DNA of 20,677 nucleotides. Source: CAVQMB01 sp963713445. GTDB lineage: Bacteria; Pseudomonadota; Gammaproteobacteria; Competibacterales; Competibacteraceae. The notes under the pieces were generated by a model. It saw only the letters and a list, made by a program, of their open reading frames with translations. It did not search any database and had not been told where the DNA came from. Made by a program: the position numbers and the translations under genes. The DNA is taken from contig CAVQMB010000044.1 of NCBI GenBank assembly GCA_963713445.1, forward strand, positions 1 to 20,677, given 5' to 3'. Positions within the stretch are counted from its first letter, which is position 1; each line of letters opens with the position of its first letter. Shown piece after piece: positions 1 through 6,821 of this stretch.

Positions 1-474
1 ATCAGCAGCACGTCGGGGTCTAGCTGGAACGCGACCGCGAACCCCAGCCGCGCCCGCATGCCGCTGGAGTAGCTGCTCAGCGGCTGCTCGAAAAACTCCC
101 CCAGCTCAGAGAACGCCTTGATGTCCTCCAGTTGCGCGACCACGTCGCGGCGTGCCAGGCCCAGCAGCATGCCGCTGATCAGCGCGTTGTCGCGACCGGA
201 CAGATACGGCACGAAGCCGATCTGCAGCGACAGCAGCGTCGCCTGGACACCGTGATTGACCAACGTCGCCACGATCGGGCTGGGTAATCCCGGCCAGCAA
301 CTGCAGCAAGGTGCTTTTGCCAGCGCCGTTGCGCCCGATGACGCCCAGACACTCACCGTGTCTGACATCGAACGACACATCATGCAGCGCCCAATACCGC
401 TGCCGCTTCAGGTAGCCGAGATTGCGCCAGTAGAACGCGCCGACACCCCGCAGACTCAGCACGACGTCTTGCAT
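1..474 (-). CDS. ABC exporter ATP-binding subunit, polysaccharide/O-antigen type (Wzt/KpsT/TagH-like), partial and frameshifted
   Basis: This is the cytoplasmic ATPase that should power the permease encoded just upstream; such pairs export O-antigen, capsule or teichoic-type polymers across the inner membrane. The ATG at 472-474 overlaps the permease stop by one base (TGATG). The N-terminal part shows the family start (SFDVRHGECLGVIGRNGAGKST, Walker A GRNGAGKST at about residues 48-56) and then LLQLLAGITQPDRGDV. Near 259-266 the frame breaks. In the next frame the protein continues with NHGVQATLLSLQIGF, YLSGRDN, and the ABC signature region YSSGMRARLGFA. The window edge cuts the gene at LDPDVLL, just before the end of Walker B. 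A single extra base (GTTGG for GTGG) would explain the break. The family is clear; the exported substrate cannot be read from the sequence. Confidence 0.85.
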
Positions 475-1246
475 CAGCCCACCACGAGTTTGGGATAAAG
501 CCGGTCACAATGGCGCAGCACTTTCCACGCCACCCAGTTCGACACCAGCGCCAGCAGCGCGACCCACAACAGCATCGGCAACGACGGCCACTGGCCATGC
601 AGCATGATCGCGCGGTAGCAATCGAGCAGCGCAGCCATCGGATTCATGAAAAACAGTACCCGATAGTCGGCTGGGATTCGCGCGGCATCGAAAAAAATCC
701 CCGACAGGAAAAACAGGAGCTGGAGCGCCAGATCGACCGCGATGACCAGGTCGGGCAGAAAGGGCACCGCCGCCGCCAGCAACTGCGTCAGGCCCATGGT
801 CAGCAGCAGTTGCAGGCCCAGCACGATCGGCAAGGCTACATAGGTGCTGTTGGGGGGAACCCCGAACTCCACAAAAACAGCAGAACCAGCGCCAGCACGA
901 CCAGAAATTTGAACAGGTCGGTCAACACCACGACCAGCGGGAACACCATCTTCGGCAGGTAGACCTGGCGCATCAGACCCTCGCCGTCGGCGATTGCGCC
1001 CGCGCCGTGCATCAGCGTGGTCTGAAACCAGCGCCAGGGCACCAGCCCCACCAGTAGAAACTGGACGTAATGCGGCGTGCCGCCACGCAGCAGCACCACA
1101 AAGACCACGTAGAAAATCCCCATGAAGATGATGGGGTCGAGCACCCACCACACCATGCCGATATAGGTCCGGGCCGCCTCGGCCCGGAGATCGGCGATGG
1201 CCTTGTAGACGATGAGTTCCAGATAACGGGCGGACGACGTCGCCAT
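474..1246 (-). CDS. ABC-2 type exporter permease, polysaccharide/O-antigen type (Wzm/KpsM-like), frameshifted
   Basis: Inner-membrane permease of a polysaccharide-type ABC-2 exporter, partner of the ATPase that follows with a one-base overlap. The N-terminus is the usual amphipathic lead (RYLELIVYKAIADLRAEAAR) followed by GMVWWVLDPIIFMGIFYVVF, PWRWFQTTL and LPKMVFPLVVVLTDLFKFLV. Hydrophobic segments suggest about six membrane helices, and the protein ends MLLWVALLALVSNWVAWKVL. The reading frame changes at about 873-877, in a run of five T (minus strand) after LVLLF; it resumes as VEFGVPPNSTYVALP. Adding one T gives 774 nt, 258 codons, the normal size for this family. The ATG at 1244-1246 is preferred to the in-frame TTG just before it; there is no strong ribosome-binding site. 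A homopolymer sequencing error is the simplest reading. Confidence 0.85.
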
Positions 1247-1249
1247 CAA

Positions 1250-1435
1250 TCAGCACCAGCCGCAACAATCAGATGACTCGAACGGCGCAGCATAGCACCC
1301 CCGGCCCGCGGTCACCAGGGTGTCGCGTACCATCCCCTGACCGCTAGCGCGACGGCGCGTTGCGCCGCCAGGCGCTCCGCACGCGGTTGCTGCCCAACTG
1401 GCCGTGCTAACCGAACGCCAGGCGTTCGCTGACGT
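1250..1435. other. Intergenic gap rich in inverted repeats between PPIase and ABC exporter genes
   Basis: No gene is visible here. Three inverted repeats stand out: GCGGTCA/TGACCGC at 1308-1314 and 1338-1344; GGCGC/GCGCC at 1364-1368 and 1372-1376; and the odd palindrome CGAACGCC-A-GGCGTTCG at 1412-1428, directly after the PPIase stop. None has a U-tract, so they are not textbook terminators. A possible minus-strand -10 for the exporter (TATGCT, 1294-1289) has no convincing -35. Confidence 0.4.
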
Positions 1436-2317
1436 TCACTGGCCCTTCACCAATGCCTTGATGCCGCTTTGGTTGAAGTGCGCATTCTTGCCCGGCAGAT
1501 AGGATATCGCCTTCTGGCGCAGTTGATCTTTCTTGTAATTGTCCTTGATTCGCGCGATCAAGTTGCCTTTAACGGCGTCAAAGGTCTGGGTCCGCGGTTG
1601 CCGTTCGGCCAGCAGCTTGACGATCTGGTAACCGGCATCCGACTTCACCAGACCGCTGATCTGCCCTACCTTGAGCTTGCTGACCGCGCCGGCCAACGGC
1701 TTTACAAGGTCGCCCGCACCGACCCAGCGGCCGATTTTCCCACCGCGCGCCGCAGTGCCCGAATCCTCCGAGTCCTTGCGCGCCAGCGCTGCGAAGTCGG
1801 CACCGTTGCGCAACTGCTGCAGCACGTTCATGGCTTGCTTGCGCTTGGCCGCGTCCTGGCACGGGCAATTCACCTTGAACAGGATGTACGCCACCCGGTA
1901 TTGCTGTGGCAGGTGGTACTGATCGGTATGGGTCTGATAATACTCGTGCGCCAGCGCCATGAAGTCCGGGGTTTTGATCGCCGCCTCCAGATGATCGTGC
2001 AGCGCGTTGATCAACACGTCGCGCCGGGCGGCATGCAGTTTGGCTTTCACATCGGGCTGTTGAGGCAACCCCAGGCGCTCGGCCTCCGCCACCATGCGTT
2101 TCTGCTGGTAGATACTGCGTAGAAAGCCTTCGACGTGGGCGCGCGTGGCTGTCACCCGGGAACGCTGCTGGGCATCCAGCGCCGCCAGGGACTGCTGGTA
2201 TTCACCCTCAGTGACATTGACTTTGCCACTGCTGAGCAACACCGTATCGGCCGGCACCGCGGCCTGAGCCGCGGCGGTCATCAGCAAGGCCGCAACAAAG
2301 CCAAGAGTTCGAAACAT
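1436..2317 (-). CDS. Exported parvulin-type peptidyl-prolyl cis-trans isomerase (PpiC/SurA-like)
   Basis: A periplasmic foldase of 293 aa. The start is the ATG at 2315-2317, because it opens a signal peptide (MFRTLGFVAALLMTAAAQAA, cut expected near residue 20) and has a GAGG about 11 nt upstream; the frame stays open further upstream without a better start. Residues 30-135 are a helical SurA_N/PpiC-like arm. The parvulin domain is at about 139-238, with YRVAYILFKV, a helix ending NGADFAALARKDSEDSG, GGKIGRWVGAGDLVKPL, and SDAGYQIVKLLAERQ. The first-strand His usual in parvulins (HIL motif) is Tyr144 here (AYIL), and it is followed by an unusual CPC at 151-153. The isomerase fold is clear; full catalytic activity is less sure. 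It is transcribed alone toward the exporter genes and sits after the terminator of the secreted-protein gene. Confidence 0.85.
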   Translation of the reverse strand: MFRTLGFVAALLMTAAAQAAVPADTVLLSSGKVNVTEGEYQQSLAALDAQQRSRVTATRAHVEGFLRSIYQQKRMVAEAERLGLPQQPDVKAKLHAARRDVLINALHDHLEAAIKTPDFMALAHEYYQTHTDQYHLPQQYRVAYILFKVNCPCQDAAKRKQAMNVLQQLRNGADFAALARKDSEDSGTAARGGKIGRWVGAGDLVKPLAGAVSKLKVGQISGLVKSDAGYQIVKLLAERQPRTQTFDAVKGNLIARIKDNYKKDQLRQKAISYLPGKNAHFNQSGIKALVKGQ

Positions 2318-2354
2318 AGGGTATGGAACCTCGTAACAACAGGGACGTGACAAT

Positions 2355-2386
2355 AAAAAAAGCGGCCCGTTCGTGACGGGCCGCTT
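2355..2386 (-). terminator. Rho-independent terminator of the secreted-protein gene
   Basis: A perfect 11-bp stem pairs 2360-2370 with 2376-2386 (arms AAGCGGCCCGT and ACGGGCCGCTT) around a 5-nt loop. On the minus strand it is followed by a T-run (2360-2355, then ATTG). It lies about 50 nt past the stop of the 578-aa secreted-protein gene and before the PPIase start, so it ends that upstream transcript. Confidence 0.9.
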
Positions 2387-2435
2387 CCGGCAGCCGCTAA
2401 CCCAGCCGGCTTATCTCAAACCCAGAATCGCAGCC

Positions 2436-4172
2436 TTAGTTGCCACTTGGGGCGGCTCCCGATACCCCAGAGTACACTGCACGGCGGTAGGCATGGTCGA
2501 CCAGGAAGCCGTCGTTCATGACCGAGTTGCCGGTCGCACGGGTCGTCACCGCGAAGCCGATGACCGGCAGGCCGCTTAACGCCACCGGCCCAGTGTTCGG
2601 TGTCTGACTTGGGTCATAGCCAGTCGGCCCGTTGCCCAAGCCACCGCCAGTGGAGGCGTTGGCCGCAGGATCGGCCGTCAGGTCCAGATCCAACCAGCCG
2701 TTCGGCCCCGGCAGGTCGGCGCTGGCGATGTTCTGCGCCGTGCCGCCGGAAGTGGTCGGCAGCGAGCCCAGCACACTGTTGCCACCGAAGGTGATCACGT
2801 TGGCTTCGAAGCACAGGCTGGATTGCTGCGCCAGCGGCGACGGTGAGAACACCGCCCCGTTAGTGCGGGTGATGCTGTGCTCGTTGCGGTCGTAAATGTT
2901 GAAGTTGACGATGTTACACGATTCCGGACTATCCGATGTGAAGGCCTGCGCAAAGGGATCGTACGGCACCGCGCCCAGATCAACATTCGGACGATAGTTA
3001 TTGATGGCTGCCCAATAGTTCTGGTTCGCGGTCGAGCGGTCGACATAGAAACCCTTGGTCGGGAACGTCACGACCCAGTCGGTCTTCGTGGTCCAGTGCA
3101 CGGTGGTGGTATTGGTCCACTCGTTGATCACCGACGAGCGATCCAGCACCGCGCTAACCGCATCCACGCCACGCATCCAGGCAGTCGATATCGAGTTATA
3201 GGTCGGGTCCGCACCGCCATTGTTGGCCTGATCGGTGCTATCCACGTAGATATTCGAGTACGTCGGATAGGCCGAATTCAACGTCGGCTCGTGGAACGAC
3301 GCGTATTCCGGCAATGTGGCCTGCTGATCCGGCGGCACCTGCAGCGTGAGCAGATTGTTGCCCTGCCCAGTAACACCGGTCGAGGCCATGTCATGCAGTG
3401 ACTCTTCCGCCTCTGAACCCTCGTCCGGGTTGGAGTTGAAGAAGTTCGACAGCGTCGTCGGCGACCCACCGACCTGAATACCGCGTACCGGATTGACCAG
3501 GTTGAAGGAGCCCTTCAGCGCATTGATCGGCTGGAAGAACTGGTTTTGAAGGCTGGTCAACGTGGATTGCCAGCTCGAGAGCGGAGTGGGCACGAAGGCC
3601 TGCTCCACCGCCGCACAATCGTTCGGCATACCCGTGTTGGGATCGTGCAGCGCGCCTTGGTAGACGGTGCCACTCTCGGAGGCACCCATCTCGATCATTT
3701 CCACGTAGCCTTCGCGCAGGCGATCAGCCGTGGCGGGGCCGCCATCGGCTGCTGGCGTACCAGTATAAGCCAGGATGCCATTGCCGCCATCACCCTGGAA
3801 GGGCTGCCCAGTGGACCTGATCGCCGGCACCGTGCAGGAGTTGTCGTCGGTGTGCAGCACCGGGCCGTTCGCCGAGTCGGTGACCCACGCAGTCCAAACG
3901 TCGTGCGGCGACATCACCACGTTGAAGTCGAACACGTCGCGGCTGTTGACGGCCTCGTGGAACCGCACCTTCACCGCCACCGCGTAATCGCTGGTGTTGG
4001 TGACGCTGAACAGCGTGTTCCAGCCGCCCCGCACCGTGTAGTACGGAAACAGCAGCACGTCGCCCAGACCGTCCTGCGACAGGTTGACCGCGTGAGCCGA
4101 GGTCAGCGCTCCCATACCGCCAATGGCGGCCGTTACGGCCAAAGCCAGTCTTTTCATTTTGCGCGCTTTCAT
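2436..4172 (-). CDS. Large secreted protein of unknown function (578 aa)
   Basis: The N-terminus is a clear Sec signal peptide: basic MKARKMKRLA, a hydrophobic core, and AHA at 26-28 before the predicted cut. The mature protein opens with GLGDVLLFPYYTVRGGWNTL and SVTNTSDYAVAVKVRFHEAV, a motif I recall from exported hypothetical proteins of Gammaproteobacteria, without a known function. It is rich in Asn, Thr, Ser, Gly and aromatic residues, with no membrane helix after the signal. There are only four cysteines (113, 186, 419, 454), which could form two disulfides. A Gly/Asn/Thr/Pro-rich stretch (about 500-530) precedes the C-terminal block with LPVIGFAVTTRATGN. No lipobox, LPXTG or PEP-CTERM signal is visible. 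The start at 4172 is set by AGGAG at 4186-4182. It ends in a strong terminator. Function unknown; beta-rich surface or matrix protein is only a guess. Confidence 0.8.
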   Translation of the reverse strand: MKARKMKRLALAVTAAIGGMGALTSAHAVNLSQDGLGDVLLFPYYTVRGGWNTLFSVTNTSDYAVAVKVRFHEAVNSRDVFDFNVVMSPHDVWTAWVTDSANGPVLHTDDNSCTVPAIRSTGQPFQGDGGNGILAYTGTPAADGGPATADRLREGYVEMIEMGASESGTVYQGALHDPNTGMPNDCAAVEQAFVPTPLSSWQSTLTSLQNQFFQPINALKGSFNLVNPVRGIQVGGSPTTLSNFFNSNPDEGSEAEESLHDMASTGVTGQGNNLLTLQVPPDQQATLPEYASFHEPTLNSAYPTYSNIYVDSTDQANNGGADPTYNSISTAWMRGVDAVSAVLDRSSVINEWTNTTTVHWTTKTDWVVTFPTKGFYVDRSTANQNYWAAINNYRPNVDLGAVPYDPFAQAFTSDSPESCNIVNFNIYDRNEHSITRTNGAVFSPSPLAQQSSLCFEANVITFGGNSVLGSLPTTSGGTAQNIASADLPGPNGWLDLDLTADPAANASTGGGLGNGPTGYDPSQTPNTGPVALSGLPVIGFAVTTRATGNSVMNDGFLVDHAYRRAVYSGVSGAAPSGN

Positions 4173-4261
4173 TGCATAGCACTCCTGTATCGGTTGGTCA
4201 GCAAAACACCTTGGGGAAGCAAACAGCCAGTCCTTTCGGGTTGTTCAAAGGTTATGATGGC
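4173..4261. other. Short gap between two minus-strand secreted-protein genes
   Basis: It contains the AGGAG ribosome-binding site of the 578-aa gene (4182-4186) and a weak CCTTT/AAAGG inverted repeat (4232-4236, 4247-4251) without a U-tract. I see no clear promoter, so the two genes may share a transcript. Confidence 0.4.
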
Positions 4262-4754
4262 TTAATGGGCCATAATATGCCACCAGTGGCCGTCAGTTTT
4301 CAGCCAGGACTCCTTAACGTAACTTTGTAAGTTCATCGGCTTGGTACCGCTCCTTGGCATGAATTGGTAGAAAACATCGACACCCACTTCCGCCGTGGTC
4401 GCGTTGGTGAATTTGATACCGGCGATGCGGATTCTGTTGGTTCCGACCTGGGTACCAAAATTGCTCTTATAGTCATCCAACGTGAAGGCCTTGCGGTAGG
4501 CCGGTGTCTCAATTTGTACGCAGCCGCATAATCCGCTTGATCAGCGCCTGCCACCGCTTTTCCACCCTGTGTTTGAGTAATGCAAGCCGCGCTGCATGGC
4601 CGCTCGCCGCGGACGCTTTGTCCTGCGGCGCCACACCGGCCAGCGCCACACTACTGACGCTGCTTACCAGCACGATCCCTAGCAACAATACCAGCCGCAT
4701 GAATGATGTTGTGATTTGCCGTAAAGAAACAGTGCTTCGCAATTTAACTGCCAT
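4262..4754 (-). pseudogene. Small secreted protein, probably NTF2-like, interrupted by two frameshifts
   Basis: The coding sense runs through three frames. Frame one gives a signal peptide (MRLVLLLGIVLVSSVSSVAL) and LLKHRVEKRWQALIK. Near 4526-4534 it passes to ADYAAAYK. Near 4508-4512 it passes to ETPAYRKAFTLDDYKSNFG and continues to the end, SWLKTDGHWWHIMAH. Adding one base at each site (AAGCGG to AAGGCGG and AAATTGAG to AAATTTGAG) gives 495 nt, 164 aa, with a smooth protein. The pattern RWQALIK-DYAAAY-F-TPAYR with a final WLK-DG-WW resembles NTF2-like/SnoaL folds; this is inference. Start is either 4754 or the ATG at 4698-4700 that opens the signal peptide; neither has a clear ribosome-binding site. 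Base composition is visibly lower in GC than the neighbours. It could be a decayed gene or an intact gene with two sequence errors. Confidence 0.7.
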
Positions 4755-4770
4755 CCGCCGCCAATGTCAA
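4742..4770 (-). promoter_or_regulatory. Candidate sigma70 promoter for the small secreted-protein gene
   Basis: On the minus strand, a consensus TTGACA (4770-4765) is followed after exactly 17 nt by TTAAAT (4747-4742, four of six matches to TATAAT). If real, transcription would begin near 4735, inside the longer reading, which would favour the downstream ATG at 4700 as the start. Confidence 0.35.
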
Positions 4771-4943
4771 TAAACAACGGCGCCATTTTTGAGGTTTTTG
4801 TATTAAAGTGCCAACAAACAACAATGTTACAACCACCTCTGAAACGGCACCGTTGGCCTCGTGGCCCGGTGTCTTACGACCACGGCACGATTCATGAGAC
4901 GATTACACCACACCCATCCCTCCATTACCACAGGAGTCCGCTC
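4755..4943. other. Divergent intergenic region upstream of the SDR cassette
   Basis: AT-rich at 4771-4835 compared with the surroundings. It contains the minus-strand promoter candidate and a short inverted repeat AACGG-CA-CCGTT at 4843-4854 that could be an operator for the plus-strand cassette. The SDR has a good ribosome-binding site (CAGGAG, 4931-4936). I find no convincing plus-strand -35/-10 pair. Confidence 0.35.
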
Positions 4944-5723
4944 ATGAAACTCGATGTTGCCGGCAGAACCGCCCTGGTGTGCGCCGCCAGCAAGGGCCTG
5001 GGCCGGGCGTGTGCCGAGGCGCTGGCACGTGAGGGCGTGAACCTCACCATCGTCGCCCGCAACCCCGGTCCGCTGGAACAAACCGCTGCCGCAATCCGCG
5101 CCGCCAGCGGCGTGGCCGTGACGCCCGTGGCCGCCGACATCACCACGGCCGAGGGCCGGGCAGCGGCGCTGGCCGCCTGCCCGGCGCCCGATATTCTGGT
5201 CAACAATGCCGGTGGCCCGCCGCCCGGCGATTTCCGCGACTGGGACCGCGATGCCTGGATCAAGGCGCTGGACGGCAACATGCTCACCCCGATCGAGCTG
5301 ATCAAGGCGACCGTGGACCGCATGATCGAGCGCCGCTTCGGGCGCATCGTCAACATCACCTCGGCCGCGGTGAAGGCGCCGATCGAGTCGCTGGGACTGT
5401 CCAACGGCGCCCGCGCCGGCCTCACCGGTTTCGTCGCCGGGCTGGCCCGGCAGACGGTGCAGCACAACGTCACCATCAACAACCTGCTGCCGGGGCCGTT
5501 CGAGACCGACCGCCTGCGCAGCAACATCGAGGCCGCGGCCGCGCGCACCGGCAAACCGTTCGACGAACTGTGGCAGACCCGGCGCGACGGCAACCCGGCC
5601 CGCCGCTTCGGCAATCCGGAGGAATTCGGCGCGGCCTGCGCCTACCTCTGCAGCGCCCAGGCCGGGTTCATCACCGGTCAGAACCTGCTGCTCGACGGCG
5701 GCGCTTATCCTGGTACCCTGTAG
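4944..5723 (+). CDS. Atypical short-chain dehydrogenase/reductase family protein lacking YxxxK
   Basis: A 259-aa Rossmann-fold protein of the SDR superfamily. The ATG at 4944 follows CAGGAG with a 7-nt spacing; the frame is open upstream but has no better start. The cofactor loop reads CAASKGLGRA (residues 13-22) in place of TGxxxGxG. NNAGG (87-91), NITS with Ser140, LPGPFETDR (182-190) and the C-terminal GQNLLLDGG are standard. The catalytic YxxxK is absent: the aligned positions are Ser153 and Arg157 (SNGARAGL). This matches the divergent 3-oxoacyl-ACP-reductase-like SDR subgroup known to have imperfect NAD and active-site motifs. Enzymatic activity is therefore uncertain. It is followed after 27 nt by the DUF1611 gene, suggesting one operon, so a role in the same acidic amino-acid pathway is possible but unproven. 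Confidence 0.85.
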   Translation: MKLDVAGRTALVCAASKGLGRACAEALAREGVNLTIVARNPGPLEQTAAAIRAASGVAVTPVAADITTAEGRAAALAACPAPDILVNNAGGPPPGDFRDWDRDAWIKALDGNMLTPIELIKATVDRMIERRFGRIVNITSAAVKAPIESLGLSNGARAGLTGFVAGLARQTVQHNVTINNLLPGPFETDRLRSNIEAAAARTGKPFDELWQTRRDGNPARRFGNPEEFGAACAYLCSAQAGFITGQNLLLDGGAYPGTL

Positions 5724-5750
5724 GCTTGCAGCCACCGCCAGGAGTAGTGC

Positions 5751-6821
5751 ATGACGCCCAGCCCCGCGATCGTACTGGCGCACGATCAGTTTCGCAGCGA
5801 ATACGCGAAGACCGCTCACGGCCTGGTGCGCGCGAGCGACCGGTTCCGGGTGCTGGCGGTGGTCGACCCGAGCTGTGCCGGGCAGGATGCCGGGGAACTG
5901 CTCGATGGCATCCAGCGCGGCATCCCGGTTGCGGCCTCGACCGCCGCGGCGGTGGCCGAGGCGCCCGAGCCGCCACGCTATGCGCTGGTCGGCATCGCCA
6001 GCCATGGCGGCCGGTTCACCGCGGCCTTGCGCGGGCAACTGCTGGAGGCCATCGAGCTCGGTCTGGGCATCGTCAACGGCCTGCACGATTTTTGCGCCGA
6101 CGATCCGGAACTGGCCGCCGCCGCGCACGCACGCGGTGTCGAGCTCATCGACCTGCGGCGACCGCCGCCGAAACAGCAACTGCACTTCTGGAGCGGCGCG
6201 ATTGCCGGGGTCACGACACCGCGCATCGCGGTGCTGGGAACGGACTGCGCGGTCGGCAAGCGCACCACCACCCGGCTGCTGTTCGAGGCCCTTAACGCCG
6301 CCGGGGTACGCAGCGAGATGGTCTACACCGGCCAGACCGGCTGGATGCAGGGCGCGCGCTACGGGCTGGTGCTGGATGCGGTGCCCAACGACTATGTCAG
6401 CGGCGAACTGGAACACGCCATCGTCAGTTGCGCCCGCGAGCGCGACCCCGATCTGATCCTGATCGAGGGTCAGTCGGCGCTGCGCAACCCGAGCGGCCCG
6501 TGCGGCGCCGAGCTGCTGGTCTCCGGCCAGGCCCGCGGCGTGATCCTGCAGCATGCCCCGGGACGGCCGTACTTCGACGGCTGCGAGGCGCTGGGCTACC
6601 GGCTGCCCACGGTGGCCGAGGAGATCGCCCTGATCGCCATGTACGGGGCCCGGGTGCTGGCGGTCACGTTGAGTGGTGAAAAGCTGAGCGACGCCGCATT
6701 GACCGCCGAGCAGCAGCGCCTGGAGGCTGAGCTGGACGTTCCGGTGATCCGCCCGCTGGCAGACGGCGTCGAGCCGCTGCTGCCGGTGATCCGCCGGTTT
6801 CTGGCCGAGGAGACGCCGTGA
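5751..6821 (+). CDS. dgcN: DUF1611 family protein, D-glutamate N-acetyltransferase DgcN-like
   Basis: 356 aa, the normal length for DUF1611. The N-terminal Rossmann-like half (1-150) contains GIASHGGRF and GLGIVNGLHDF. The C-terminal half is P-loop-like, with GTDCAVGKRTTT at 163-174, VYTGQTGWMQGARYG (191-205), and IEGQSALRNPSGP (238-250). Family members work with an adjacent enolase-superfamily epimerase; the pair has been described as DgcN and DgcA, which N-acetylate D-glutamate and racemise the product so that D-Glu can be used. That pair is exactly what is seen here: the next gene overlaps by 4 nt (GTGA). AGGAG at 5740-5744 gives a good start at 5751. Identification rests on motif and context; the substrate is inferred from the family, and another acidic amino acid or dipeptide is possible. 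Confidence 0.85.
   Translation: MTPSPAIVLAHDQFRSEYAKTAHGLVRASDRFRVLAVVDPSCAGQDAGELLDGIQRGIPVAASTAAAVAEAPEPPRYALVGIASHGGRFTAALRGQLLEAIELGLGIVNGLHDFCADDPELAAAAHARGVELIDLRRPPPKQQLHFWSGAIAGVTTPRIAVLGTDCAVGKRTTTRLLFEALNAAGVRSEMVYTGQTGWMQGARYGLVLDAVPNDYVSGELEHAIVSCARERDPDLILIEGQSALRNPSGPCGAELLVSGQARGVILQHAPGRPYFDGCEALGYRLPTVAEEIALIAMYGARVLAVTLSGEKLSDAALTAEQQRLEAELDVPVIRPLADGVEPLLPVIRRFLAEETP

Noticed and set aside
4201..4240. Sigma54-type promoter upstream of the 578-aa secreted protein (TGGC followed by TTTGC)
   Set aside because: The GG to GC spacing does not fit the -24/-12 pattern.
4764..4943. Sixty-residue N-terminal extension of the SDR
   Set aside because: Composition is not protein-like, no SDR has it, and CAGGAG sits correctly before the ATG at 4944.
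4827..6554. 575-codon open frame on the minus strand opposite the SDR and dgcN genes
   Set aside because: It mirrors two well-supported plus-strand genes, is Gln/Arg/Gly-rich with no recognisable motif, and is the kind of long antisense frame that high-GC coding DNA produces.
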